Positions 37,067-48,252 of a stretch of DNA of 64,000 nt are shown piece by piece. How positions within the stretch are numbered: position 1 is the stretch's first letter; each line of letters opens with the position of its first letter. The position numbers and the translations under genes are program-made. Below the pieces are notes generated by a model. It searched no databases. It was not told the origin of the DNA and was given only the letters and a program-made list of their open reading frames with translations. The stretch comes from Artocarpus heterophyllus (taxonomy: Eukaryota; Streptophyta; Magnoliopsida; Rosales; Moraceae). Where the stretch lies: assembly GCA_025403435.1 (NCBI GenBank), contig CM046338.1:25921155-25985154 (forward strand), read 5' to 3'.

Positions 37067-39995
37067 TGTGATGACTCGTCATCTTTCGGGCCGTACCTTA
37101 ATACCTTCCTTGCTTACATAGCTATGAAAATCTAGGAATATATTTTTTAATAGTTTTTTTTAAATAAAACACACATGCATATATAAACCTTCTTTATATA
37201 TATATATATATGTATACTTAACATAACATTTCTCTAAAGAGTTTTGTCTTACTAGTACCACATTATAACTTATATTTAATACTTACTCTACAACAAGTTC
37301 TAAATTTATTTAATATACATCTAGAGTGAAAACATTTCAATGGCGGTATCCATGCTATTGTCTACACATTGCTCATGTACTGTTGCGAGCTCATCAATGA
37401 ATCTACTTTGACCTTCTAGCTGAATTAGCTACAACATGAAAAAACTAGGTGAGCTAATGCTCAATAAGTCCAAACATAGCCCACATGTATAACTTACTTG
37501 TATGCATGATCCATTTATGCTTGTTTATGGACATTCATTATTCTCTTCATATATCAATCTTAACTAGGGCCCGAGTGTTCTTACCATATGCGTACATGGG
37601 TCATCGTAACACCAAGACTAAAACATAACTTAGAACAACCCTTGAGTCGGGAGATGGTATGATACTTTTCTCTTTGTTTGGTGATTCAATTACCAGTTTG
37701 TTAATTTAGGTTGTCATACCATGCATAATGATTTATTTACTTATAATAAATGCACATCATACACATTTCTTTAAATGTATTAAATACATAAATACATTTG
37801 TATGTATATACTTTTCCCAAAAACCCTCTATCCCATACTGTAGGTAGGTTCGAACTTACTTGGGTATGCTTTAGCGTTAACAAACTTTTAGTTCCTCTAC
37901 TAACCATCTAAGTGTCTTGTATGGATAGTTTATCGTCATTAGCTAACTTACTACTATCGATCTATATGTCGATAAAATGTATACGTTAATTACTAAGTCA
38001 GGTTATTGTTCGATTCAAAAACCTGATCACTATGGATTTTATTCCTCTTAGTTCACGATGTCTTATTGTCACTAACAAAGGGGGAAATTTTCTTTGCTGA
38101 AGACATTTTTCCTATTTGAATGAATTGGGGTCCGTTCGGGCCGTTTTGTAAAAATTGACGTTTTTGTCCTTGATGGGCCATTTTAAACTTCTTAGGCCCC
38201 ATTTTTTTTTTTTTTTTTTGCTAACTCAACACAAAATATTGCTTATTAGCGGTGGGACAAAAATTCAAGGTATTGGTTCTCTTATTTTGCAATAAAACCC
38301 AAATTTAGTAAAATTTTACAATGAAAATATCGACGATTTTTCCCCCATACCAAAAATGATCTTTTTATACAGTTAGCCTCAATTGTTCACAAGGATTAAA
38401 TTCTTCCAAAGTTTCTTACCCAAATTCCTTTTATTTAAAAACGTTTTTGTCCTTTTACTTCTATTAGAATTTTGTGATAAAAATTGAAAAATTCATATTT
38501 CATAAACGGTTACGAATTTTGACAAATCGTCCATGTTTTTTAATAGTTTCGTTGAGATCTACAACTTTCGTGTTTTAACTTTTTTGAAACTCCCATTGCA
38601 TAGTAGAGTTTTTAGCCATTTTTCAAATTGCTGAGTTTGTGTAAATCTTTTCAATTCAGTCCTTTGTTATTTTCACAAAAATTTGCTTTTAAACATTATG
38701 CACCTCACTGTTTAATGTAGGTTCCAAATCTTCTTTAGCAAATAATTATGTTTAAACATGCCAAAATTTCTTTTCCTTACAAATCACTTAAGCTTTGCAA
38801 ATTTTCTTAGTTTTTAAACCAAATAAAATTCCAAGCATACCACCTCTAATTTCTAACCATAACATATCATAAAATTACTTAAACACACTATAAGCCAACT
38901 TAGATTATTACATGCCATACTTGAGAAAAAAACAAAAGAAAACAAAACAACCATGAACTTAGAATTAGGAGGTTAGGCTTTTACCAAAGAAAATTGATGA
39001 GCTTGTACACCTTCAACAAACTTGATTTATCAACCTTCCTAGGCATGAACCATGATAAGAAAACTCTTCTCAACATCCCTCAGTAAAAACCTAGAGAAAA
39101 AAACCCTAGAAAACTTAGAAAAAGTTTAGGTCTTACCTTAAAAGTTTGAAAAACCTTGAACTTGAAACTTAGTCTTGACTTGAAACTTGCTTGGAAAATG
39201 TTATGTAAAGAATTTTCTTTGAGAAAATTTTGAGAGAAAGGGGACTAAGGGCTACCGTGCATGGGAGTAGCATGAAATGGTTTTTGGTTTTTTGTTGCCT
39301 AGGTTTTGATGAGTAAAAGAATGGATTTTTTCACAAAAATGGTAAGTCATCCATGCTTTCTCACCCTTAAAACATCATTAGGGGTAAAAGATAGGTTTAT
39401 TCTTGCCTTGGTAGGATTGGGCCACATCAAGGGGTGTGGTGGCTTAATCTCCACCCTTAAAGTGTCCCTTTGTGGGTCCCATGGCCTTACATAGTGTAAT
39501 TTTATACCGTACAGTATTTTTCTTATACTGTTAGGATAAAAGTGGAGAAATGCATGCTTAAGCAATCTAAAATATTCTAACTTGCTCTTTGGTTCACTTT
39601 TCTAATCCCAAACACAATATTCTTATATCTGTGTTTTTACTTAAACAGTGTATTTACATTGCATTCTGAACCCTTTGCACTGTTTTGAGTTTTAGTATGC
39701 TTTTTTACTTTATTTAATACTTTAATCATTTATTAATTTATACCACAACACTATGATTAATTGTGATATAAAGTTCATTTTAAGGATATTATTTGCAAAT
39801 TTTCGAGCATTTAAGCTCACAAAATTTGTATTTAACAATATCCAAAATTACACAAAATTCACAGTCAAATTTCCTATTAATATTGTTCATATATATGTTA
39901 TTGTAATTTACAAATATACGATTTATAAGGATAAATTTATTAATTAAATCCAAATAAGTACTAGATTTAATAATGAATTTTCCTTGAGCATTACA
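37067..39995 (-). repeat. Gypsy A 5' LTR (right)
   Basis: On the plus strand it runs from TGTGATGACTCGTC to CCTTGAGCATTACA, so the minus strand starts TGTAATGC and ends CATCACA. It aligns with 15369-18143. It holds an (AT)n tract at 37196-37212 and a poly-T tract at 38199-38219. The 62-residue open frame at 39306-39494 is incidental. Confidence 0.88.
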
Positions 39996-40336
39996 ATACC
40001 ATATGCCAAATTTATAATGATTCACTCTATCAAAATTTATACCATAACACTATGATTAATTGTGATATAAAGTTCATTTTAAGGATATTATTTGTAAATT
40101 TTCGAGCATTTAAGGTCACAAAATTTGTATTTAACAATATCTAAAATTACACCAAATTCACAGTCTAATTTCCTATTAATATTGTTCATATATACGTTAT
40201 TGTAATTTACAAATATACGATTTATAAGGATAAATTTATTAATTAAATCCAAATAAGTACTAGATTTAATAATGAATTTTCCTTGAGCATTACAATACCA
40301 TATGTTAGATTTATAGTGGTTCACTCTGTCAAAAGA
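39738..40336. repeat. Tandem duplication of about 298 bp across the gypsy A end and its flank
   Basis: The block 39738-40037 (last part of the LTR plus about 40 bases of flank, ending in a TTCACTCTATCAAA form) is repeated at 40038-40336 with about nine in ten bases identical. Each unit contains GATTAATTGTGATATAAAGT and CCTTGAGCATTACAATACC. The copy includes non-element flank, so it arose after insertion and is not a second LTR. Confidence 0.8.
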
Positions 40337-40949
40337 ATTACATCCACTGTTGTTCTTAACTATATGTTGAATAGAGTACAAGGAACAAAAATATGAACCG
40401 AGAAAATAAGAATGTTCTTAGAATATGGCTCCAAAATAATTTTTACTGAGCTTCTCTTTGGGAGAGAGTTTTTTTGGATCAGCTTTAATAAATGCCTTCA
40501 CCTCTATTTATAAAGACTCTTCATAAGGTTGTGGGCCTCATCTAGTGGAAGGAACGAGCTTGATAATACTTAAAGTAGTGGGCACGTGTCAATTCCATAT
40601 TGGGAGCACATTCTAGGCCTCAATCCCACGTTTTCCTTCGTGATTTAGTGGGTCTCTTCCTATAAGCGCAAGTTTAAATTCATCCTAATGACCCATCAAT
40701 CCCACACTTAATAGATTCTTAGTAAGGAAACAACCCTTCAATCCACTCCAAGCGAACCAAATAGTGACTTCCAAATCAAATTAATCTAACCCTCTAGTCG
40801 AACGGACAATGAAACGATGATCCCAATACCATTATTGAGCTTGAGTTGATTTCCCACGCTAGGCTTGGTTTGATCTGTTCACAAATTGGGCTTCCCATGC
40901 TAGGCCTTTACTCTATGGTTTGGGCTTGGGCAAATCATATCCCAACAAA
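39996..40949 (-). repeat. Start part of an older LTR split by gypsy A
   Basis: Read on the minus strand from 40949 it opens TGTTGGGATATGATTTGCCC, a start typical of plant copia LTRs. A TATA-like TTTATAAATAGAGG lies near 40493-40508. It then runs through ACAGTGGATGTAATTC and TAAATCT to the gypsy A target site, and resumes at 15368. The duplicated unit 40038-40336 inflates its length. No outer TSD was found, so it may itself be truncated. Confidence 0.5.
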
Positions 40950-41108
40950 AATATGTCATCTCATTTTTTTTAAAAAAAAATCTATCCAAACACTTGTTTA
41001 AGTTTGCAAAATTTAAATAGACTTGTTGAAAGTAATCCAAACACTAGTTTAAATTTATAAATCTAATTTAATTACAAAATCTGAACTCATGATAATTCCA
41101 CATCTAGA

Positions 41109-44100
41109 TGTAACACCCACCTATTTTTATGTAACGGATTATGCTAAGCTAGTAACGACGTTAAGTAATTTTATTAATGATTTATGATTTTATGTTACTA
41201 ACTATTTATTTTAAGTTTTATGAAAGGTGACGATCGCGTGGAATTGATGTGCTCAAGTGTTTATGTTAATTTCAATGTATGTTTATTTATGATGCAATGA
41301 TATCTTGAATGCTATGATGTATATAGTATTTTAAGGACAGTTCGGCAGGCCAAAAAGTCTTTCAAGAATCGACAGGCTGATGGAAACCATCGGTAGGCCA
41401 AACTTTGTGGAATCGGTAGGTCGAAGTGAAGAATCGGCAGGCCGATGACAGCTAACGAGCAGTCAGCAAAAATCTCTCCAAATTTATGGTTGAGATAATT
41501 ACGTTGATTGGGTGGTTTAATGTGATTAATTAGTATAATTATGGATTAATTTTATCATTTAAGGAAAGGAAACGTTTGACTTTGCATTGATTGGTATTGA
41601 TTGATATGGTTTCTCCTTTTAAAATCGGTAAAGTATGGTAAGTTTATCTAAATGATTTGACTGTTAGACATGTATGCTCTAAGGAGTAAAAATGTAATAC
41701 GTTTTTGGAGACATTTTTTATCAATAAAGAATTTATTCATTTATATATATACCAAATATTGTCCTCTTTACGTTCATATTTGTTGAATGTATGATAAGCA
41801 AACAGTAGTCTGAGACTGTCAGTCTAAACCTTAAGAGTTGGGCATATGATGGGATGATTATGCGGTAGACACGACTCTTAAGGTGATGGTCTAAAATATA
41901 TGATCCGCAATCGAGGGAATAAAGTTGGGCGCTTTATTCATATAAAGATTGTTATGTTGTCTATATCCCTTTTGGGAGATGGTTTGTCTTGGCCATCGGA
42001 GTTGGACTCCGTGAATAGAAACATTGGCGCATTGTCATAGGTGACGATGTGTTGGATCGGGACATAAAGTGAATTGATTTGGATTAATAATTCTGTCTTG
42101 TCAAATCAATTCACTTTAGACGATCATTTGTATTGTATCTTAATCCTGAGATGAATAATGGGCCCGTTGTCTCGACTTGTGTCTTTTGATGTACCAATGG
42201 GTGACTCCCACATCTCTATAGTGGCATGCATGCCGGTACGTTGGAGGCATGACTCTTGGTAGCGTAGACTTGCTATTCATAGATATGGAATCCATAGCTC
42301 CTCTTTAGGAGTAATGATATCCTCTTATATGCGTTGTCCTGTAATTGGAAAACTGGAGCGCTCAACCATTTGGATACATAGGTGTAACCGAATCGTATAC
42401 TATCTTTGGATGGTAAGTTTTCTAATGGTGAGACAATGGAACGTAAGATAAAAATAATCGGGAAGGTAAGACAGAACTTGTCCTTAAGCCGATTATGGAT
42501 GATCATATGGGGATGCGATACACTATGATATGTCATGGAGACTTAGCTACACGAGCTTCGTAATTCTATAAAGTTCGAGAGTGCAGCTCCAAGCTTTTAG
42601 TGGAGTAGCGTTGGAGTTGATAATTGTGAAATGTATATCTGGGATATTGGGTTTCATAATTATCATGAGCTTGAACTTTATAGGTCCATTTTGGTCCCCT
42701 TTGCTAGCTCACAAAATCCTGTAACGACACGGCGTGCTTTTCCAATAATTGGTGACTTATGTCGGATTTATCAGATTGGTTTAAAATTTATAAGAATCAA
42801 ATAATTCATGTCTGTTTATCGGTTGAATTAATTATGTAAGAAATTAGTTCAAGATGAACTTGTTGAATTATGGCGTTCGGATAATTCTTGTCTGTTTATC
42901 GGTTGTTTTAATTTTGGACAATTAGAACAAGATAAACTTGTAGAATTATTGTGAATTGATTTATTTTCTTAGAGATTATCTTGATAAAGTTTGTTTTGAT
43001 CAGATATCTTTTCTATTGGGCTATTTGAATCAAAACTGAGACTTTATCCTTTAGAATCTCGGGTGGAAAATAGAAGATTCGCGGAGATTTTTTCTCGGCA
43101 GTTCGGCATGCCGGATGACGTGTTCGGCCTGCCGAACTGGCCAGTTCGGCCTGCCTATCTCACAGTTCGGCATGCCGACCGCGACAGCTAAGATTACGCG
43201 TTTTTCACGCGTATCTTATCAGATATTGATCCGAACTTGATTCTATTTCGATTTTTGAGACCTAATCTGATATGGACTGACCCCAAGGACCAATAGGTAT
43301 AAAAAGGGAGTGAGTCTAATGATTTACTCAGATCAATTTGAGAGATTAAGAGTGATACTCTTCTAGTGAGCATCTAAAAACTCCCTGAGAGCTTTTGTTC
43401 ATAAATCACGAACACTAGCTTTGGGTTCTCTCTATTGGTTGGAAGGAGAGTCACCGGTGGAAAAGCTGTACGTGTGAGCCCACACTCACTCCGGTTGTGG
43501 ATAGAGAATAGCAAAGAAGACCAGTTGGTTGAGGCTCTTCTGGAACGTTACTTCTCTACACAGGTCGCGGAGGTTCTTCAGCACACTGAGGTTAGTAAGA
43601 TCTGTTTAATTTATACATATAACATGTCAAACTTGTGTTTTGGAAAATACTCTGATGAAAAATTTTTAAAAATTCCGCTGCGCACTTTGTTTCCAACATT
43701 GACTTCCTCAATTTCCTCTCCTTTCTCCACGAAAATTTAGTCTAGATAGTTAGAAAATTTCTGACATAATGAAGAGCATTGAAATTTTTCTTTTACGTTA
43801 TTGCTCTCTCTCTCTCTCTTCCTCTCATGTCTTCTCTCTCTCTCTTATTCTGAGACGTTTCTTTTATTCATCTCTTCTTCTTCTCTTCTCCATGTTTTCT
43901 ATTCCTCCTCTCTCTCAAAAATTCTTTGCAAAATAATTGAAAGAAAAATTGAAATTTTATTGGTTGAATTCGAAAGAATTTGAGAAGAATCATTTGAGGT
44001 AAGAGTTCATTCTCGTTTTAATGAAATCCTTCTTGACATCCAACTGCTATATCTTCCTCTACAAAATTCCATTTCCTTTGAATTTTTAATATGTTATTCA

Positions 44101-44840
44101 TGTATGAGTTTTGTGATGTTTCTCCAAGTTTCACCTTAATTGGATTTTTCTATGATAAGTTATGAATTTTCTATCCTCTACCACTCACAGTAAAATATTG
44201 TTGTTTGGTTATGATGCATGAAAATGTGATTTTTGTTCAAGGGGTAAATATGCTTTGTTTGCTACAAAATTTGGCAAGAATGTTCATGTATATGCTATGT
44301 TATGAACTGTAAAGTTTGGTAATGTTTTGATGAGTAAATCATGTGTTATGAAATTTCTATTGAGATTAGGTCAAGAAACTGTTTTAACAATGTTAATTTT
44401 AGACTTTTGTTTTATGTGACGTTTTATATGTTTAAATGATTTTATTGATGATGAAATAATTTTATGATATTGAAATATATGTTAGTAAGATGTTAGTTTG
44501 AATTTTAAAATTAAAATATATGTGTTTTAATTCTTAGAAAATGTTTTCAAAAGATTACTCACTGCCAAACTGTGGGAGAAAATAGTTTTAAATGATGTGA
44601 TGTTTCGTAAGTTATGATTTTACTATTTGGTATATTTACTTTGTTAAAGGATGTTTATGATCAATTTAATATTCAATTGAATTATTAATAGTGTGGATTA
44701 AATTATTGAAGGTTGTAAAAAAAATATATGTATGGATCTTGGTTACGATTTCCTTAACTACGTTTACAATTAAAATTTCAAATAAGTATGTAATGTATGA
44801 ATGTAACGACATTTGTGACGTCCGTAAGGGGGACGTTACA
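41109..44840 (+). repeat. Gypsy B 5' LTR, interrupted by a copia solo LTR
   Basis: It starts TGTAACACCCACC and ends GGGGGACGTTACA. Without the insertion at 41662-43698 and its duplicated TTGAC it is 1690 bp. Compared with the 3' LTR it lacks about 20 bases of the palindrome cluster near 41345, and otherwise matches at roughly 97 of 100 bases by eye. A CT microsatellite lies at 43804-43820. Confidence 0.92.
41662..43698 (+). mobile_element. Solo LTR of the copia family inside the gypsy B 5' LTR
   Basis: It begins TGTTAGACATGTATGC and ends TTTCCAACA, and is homologous throughout to 20919-22940. The flanks TTGAC at 41657-41661 and TTGAC at 43699-43703 are a perfect 5-bp TSD. The other gypsy B LTR has a single uninterrupted ATTTGACTTCC at this site (50275-50285), an empty-site control. 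The palindrome cluster (43096-43190) is the least mutated of the window, with TTCGGCCTGCCGAA intact at about 43124. Confidence 0.96.
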
Positions 44841-44845
44841 GGCTT

Positions 44846-44857
44846 TGGTATCAGAGC
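44846..44857 (+). other. Gypsy B primer-binding site (initiator Met-tRNA)
   Basis: TGGTATCAGAGC, an exact match to the plant consensus, starts five bases after the 5' LTR end. Confidence 0.9.
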
Positions 44858-45059
44858 AAATTTTCATTTACAATTCATATCCTCACAAGTCAATCCAAGT
44901 CCTCCAAGTAAGTATGCTTTAAAAGTTAGATGTTTTGATGCAAGTATGAGGATTAAGAATGAGGTTTAGTTGTTTAACGATTAATGTTAAAGTAGTGAAA
45001 ACCTGTCTCATAAATTAGAAGATTATTCATAAGTTCTTAAATCTTTTAGGAAATTGATA

Positions 45060-46748
45060 ATGGACGGCTATAGAAGGATGCAAACCCACACCCAGACCAA
45101 CGAAAGGCTTATGACAATGATCGCTGAGCTGCAGAGGCAACTTGAGGATCAAATAAGAGAAATCGCAGAATTAAGGGCCAATGGCCATAATGATGACCTT
45201 CGAGGCAATGACGAGCCTCCTCCTCCTCCTCCTCAGCCACAAGTCAATGAAGCCCCAGCACCTGTTGCTAAACCAAGAACGGCCTATTAGGAACCTCTTC
45301 TAGTCAGATGGAAGAGGGTTAAGCCAGCAGACTTCGAGGGTTCAAAGGACCCGTTAGTCGCACAAGGATGGTTGAAGACGATTGAGGCCACCTTAAGACT
45401 CATGGGCTTTATAGACAATGAGAAGGTCCTCTGTGCCTCGTACTGCCTCACCATGGAGGCTATAATTTGGTGGGATGGCATCAAACAGAGTTAGAATGTT
45501 GAAGAAATGACATGGGATGACTTCGTTCATGAGTTTAACATGAAGTTTTTCCACATAAACATCACAAGGAAGCATTATGAGGAGTTTGAGAGCCTACGCC
45601 ATGGGGATATGTCAGTTGCTGATGTGGTGATGAAGTTTGATAAACTAGCTTGCCTTTGCCCATGAATGGTTAATGATGAAAATGAAAGGGTCAGAAGGCT
45701 GATCAAGGTCCTTAGGCCTGAAATTGCTGCTATCGTTGATGGGACAAGTCCACCCAGGACTCAAGAGTAGGTTGTCATGAGTGCTCAACGTGCTGAGTTT
45801 CATTTATCAAAGCAAAGAAGGAGCCAGCCTCAGTCGGGCCAGCAAGCTAAAATGCAAACAACCAGAACTGCCCTCTGCACAGGAACAACAACAACAACAA
45901 CAACAACCAGAACTAAGAGGAAGGGCAATCCTCAAAACCAGCAGGGCCAAGACAACAAGAGGCATAATGATGGTCAACACAACAACAATAGCAAGTGGTT
46001 TCAACCATGTGCCAAATGTAGAAAGAAACATCTAGGGGAATGCCACTTGGGGACAAACCAATATTTTATTTGTGGGCATGAAGATCATTTTGTCAAGAAC
46101 TGCCCCAAATTGATGAATGCCAATACCCCTCAGAGAGCTCCTCCTCAAGCCCAGCTCCATCAAATGCAAGTTTCCCTTGAAGGGCCACTTATCAGTCAAG
46201 GGAGACTTGAAGGCCCACCTACGAATGCCCGCATCTATGCCATGACAAAGGAACAAGTGGCTGCTGAAGCCTCAAATGTGGTCATAGGTCAGATAACAAG
46301 TTTATCTAATGATGCTTATGTTCTCTTTGATACGGGTGCCAAACATTCTTTTATATCCACGTCATTTGTTCAAAAGTTAGAGGTTCGTTTAGAGCCTATG
46401 AGACAGGGATTCACTACGACACTACCCTCTGGGGAAGTGATATTATCTACGCATTGTCTGCATACAGTAACCCTATGGATTTCTAATAGGAAACTTTTCA
46501 TCGACCTCATTCTGATCAACATGCATGACTACGATATGATTCTTGGGATGGATTTCCTGAGTAAGTACAATGCTTCCATTGAATGCCGAAAACAAAAAGT
46601 GATCTTCCATCCAGAAGGTGATCAAAAGTTCGTTTATGTTGGCGAGTCCAGAAAGAAACCCAGCATGTTTTTATCTATAATGAAAGCAAGGAAGTTATTA
46701 GCAAGTGGCTGCATGGGCTATCTGGTGAACATTGTAGACAAAAGCTAA
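45060..46748 (+). pseudogene. Gypsy B gag and protease (four in-frame stops)
   Basis: One frame runs from ATG 45060. It has an N-terminal coiled-coil segment (MIAELQRQLEDQIREIAELR), a proline run and a gag core (ADFEGSKDPLVAQGWLKTIE; WDDFVHEFNMKFF). A Gln/Asn/Thr-rich basic tail, a knuckle remnant (YFICGHEDHFVKNC, about 46061-46102) and a retropepsin-like protease with LFDTGAKHSFIS (46324-46359) and MILGMDFLSKYNA (46537-46575) follow. The first knuckle Cys is Tyr. Stops at 45288, 45492, 45663 and 45768 interrupt it, and TAA at 46746 ends the last segment, although the frame continues into reverse transcriptase. The DTG protease motif itself is intact. Confidence 0.88.
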
Positions 46749-48252
46749 GAAGAAAAGATAAGAATTGAAGATGTGCCTGTAGTTTGTGAATATGCAAAAG
46801 TGTTTCCTAATGATCTGACAAGTCTATCGCCTAAAAGAGAAGTCGAATTCGAGATTGAGCTCGCACCAGGTACCGATCCAATCTCAAAAGCACCGTACAG
46901 AATGGCCCCTATAGAGTTAAAGGAGCTTCATACGCAATTAAAAGAACTACTTGACAAAGGCTTCATCAGGCCGAGTCACTAACCATGGGAAGCTCCAGTT
47001 CTATTTGTTAAAAAGAAAGATGGCTCTATGAGACTCTGCATCGACTACAGAGAGCTAACAAGGTGACAATCAAGAACAAGTACCCGTTGCCTCAAATTGA
47101 TGATTTGTTTGATCAGCTTAAGGGTGCATCTGTGTTTTCAAAGATTGATCTACGGTCAAGTTATCACCAGCTGAAGGTTAAAGAATGAGATATCCCCAAG
47201 ACTGCCTTTAGGTTGAGGTATGGTCGCTATGAATTTGTGGTTATGCCTTTCGGTCTGACTAATGCACTTGCGGCCTTCATGGATTTGATAAATTGGGTAT
47301 TCAAGGATTTCCTCGATAAATTTGTTGTTGTGTTTATCGATGATATTCTTGTCTATTCAAAGAGTCAAGAAGAACATGAGGAGCATTTGAGGATTGTGCT
47401 GGAGACTTTGAGAAGACACTAGTTATATGCAAAATTTTCCAAGTGCGAGTTCTGGCTTGATAGAGTGTCTTTCTTGGGGCATGTTATATCAAAGGAAGAG
47501 ATTATGGTTGACCCTACTAAAGTAGAGGCTGTTCTCAGCTGGAAGCAACTGCCGAATGCAAGTGAAATAAGGAGCTTCTTAGGACTAGCAGGATATTATC
47601 AAAGATTCGTAGAAGACTTCTCCAAGATAGCAGCCCCATTCACAAATCTGACTCGCAAGGGAAAGAAGTATGAATGGACAAAAGCATGCGAGAAGAGTTT
47701 CCAAGAACTGAAGAAGAGGCTAACGACAACTCCAGTATTGGCGATTCTGGAAGGAAACGACGGATTCGTAATTTATAGTGATGCATCCAAGATGGGTCTC
47801 GGAGCTGTTTTAATGCAAAATGAAAGGGTGATTGTCTATGCGTCAAGACAACTGAAGGATTACGAAAAGAACTATCCTACTCATGACCTCAGTTAGCAGC
47901 AATCGTTTTTGCATTGAAGATATGGAGACACTATTTATATGGGGTCCAATGCAAGATCTTCACTGATCATCAAAGTCTGAAGTACTTCTTCATGCAAAGA
48001 GACTTGAACTTGAGACAATGAAGATGGCTAGAGTTGGTAAAGGATTATGATTGTGAAATCCTTTATCATCTTGAAAAAGCTAACCGAGTGGCTGATACTC
48101 TAAGTAGGAAGTCAGTTGCCACGTTGATGTCAATGCAAGCAATGTCTCCACCTTTAAGAAAGGAAATTCTAGACTTCGGTTTGGAACTTATAGCAGGTCA
48201 GCTCTCAGCACTCACTCTTGCTCCGACGATGTATGATAAAATTTGGAGAAAA
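46749..48252 (+). pseudogene. Gypsy B reverse transcriptase and RNase H remnant
   Basis: The frame from gag continues with [20 protein letters not shown] and [21 protein letters not shown] one-base loss near 47057 shifts it. The next frame holds [16 protein letters not shown] and the active site [12 protein letters not shown] (about 47323-47358). The connection domain [20 protein letters not shown] and an RNase H start with [18 protein letters not shown] (47764-47817) follow. A second one-base loss near 47889 shifts the frame again, and the RNase H end reads VADTLSRKS (48091-48117). Stops lie at 46980, about 47187, 47420, about 48019 and 48253. The YxDD-type catalytic pair is kept, but no full enzyme can be made. 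Confidence 0.88.

Larger units (their letters stand above)
15369..39995 (-). mobile_element. Gypsy A: Ty3/gypsy retrotransposon (reverse), interrupted by a copia element
   Basis: Two related LTRs in the same reverse orientation (15369-18143 and 37067-39995) bracket gag, protease, reverse transcriptase, RNase H and integrase remnants in the gypsy order, all on the minus strand. A primer site faces the right LTR and a purine tract faces the left LTR. The flanks ACACC (15364-15368) and ATACC (39996-40000) are a 5-bp TSD with one transition. The 12.9-kb copia insertion at 20919-33859 splits the reverse transcriptase. Without it the element is about 11.7 kb. The integrase C-terminus (SYEEKPVQIL..., then ...VEEATWERED...) suggests a chromovirus-like clade such as Tekay/Del; this is inferred by eye. 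It is inactive because of many stops and changed catalytic residues. Confidence 0.9.

Noticed and set aside
39306..39494. 62-residue frame in the gypsy A LTR
   Set aside because: LTR sequence with no domain; the matching region in the other LTR is broken.
40038..40300. A second gypsy A solo LTR fragment
   Set aside because: The copied block includes flanking sequence beyond the LTR end, so tandem duplication is the better explanation.
41104..41108. Perfect TSD for gypsy B
   Set aside because: The flanks are CTAGA and TAGAT; only TAGA is shared and it is offset, so I report it as imperfect.
43435..43740. 101-residue frame MVGRRVTGGK...
   Set aside because: Inside the copia solo LTR and crossing its end. 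The matching region of other copies is not conserved as a frame.
44846..44857. tRNA-Met similarity (also at 22943 and 37053)
   Set aside because: Only the 12-13 base primer-binding complement is present directly after an LTR. No tRNA cloverleaf.
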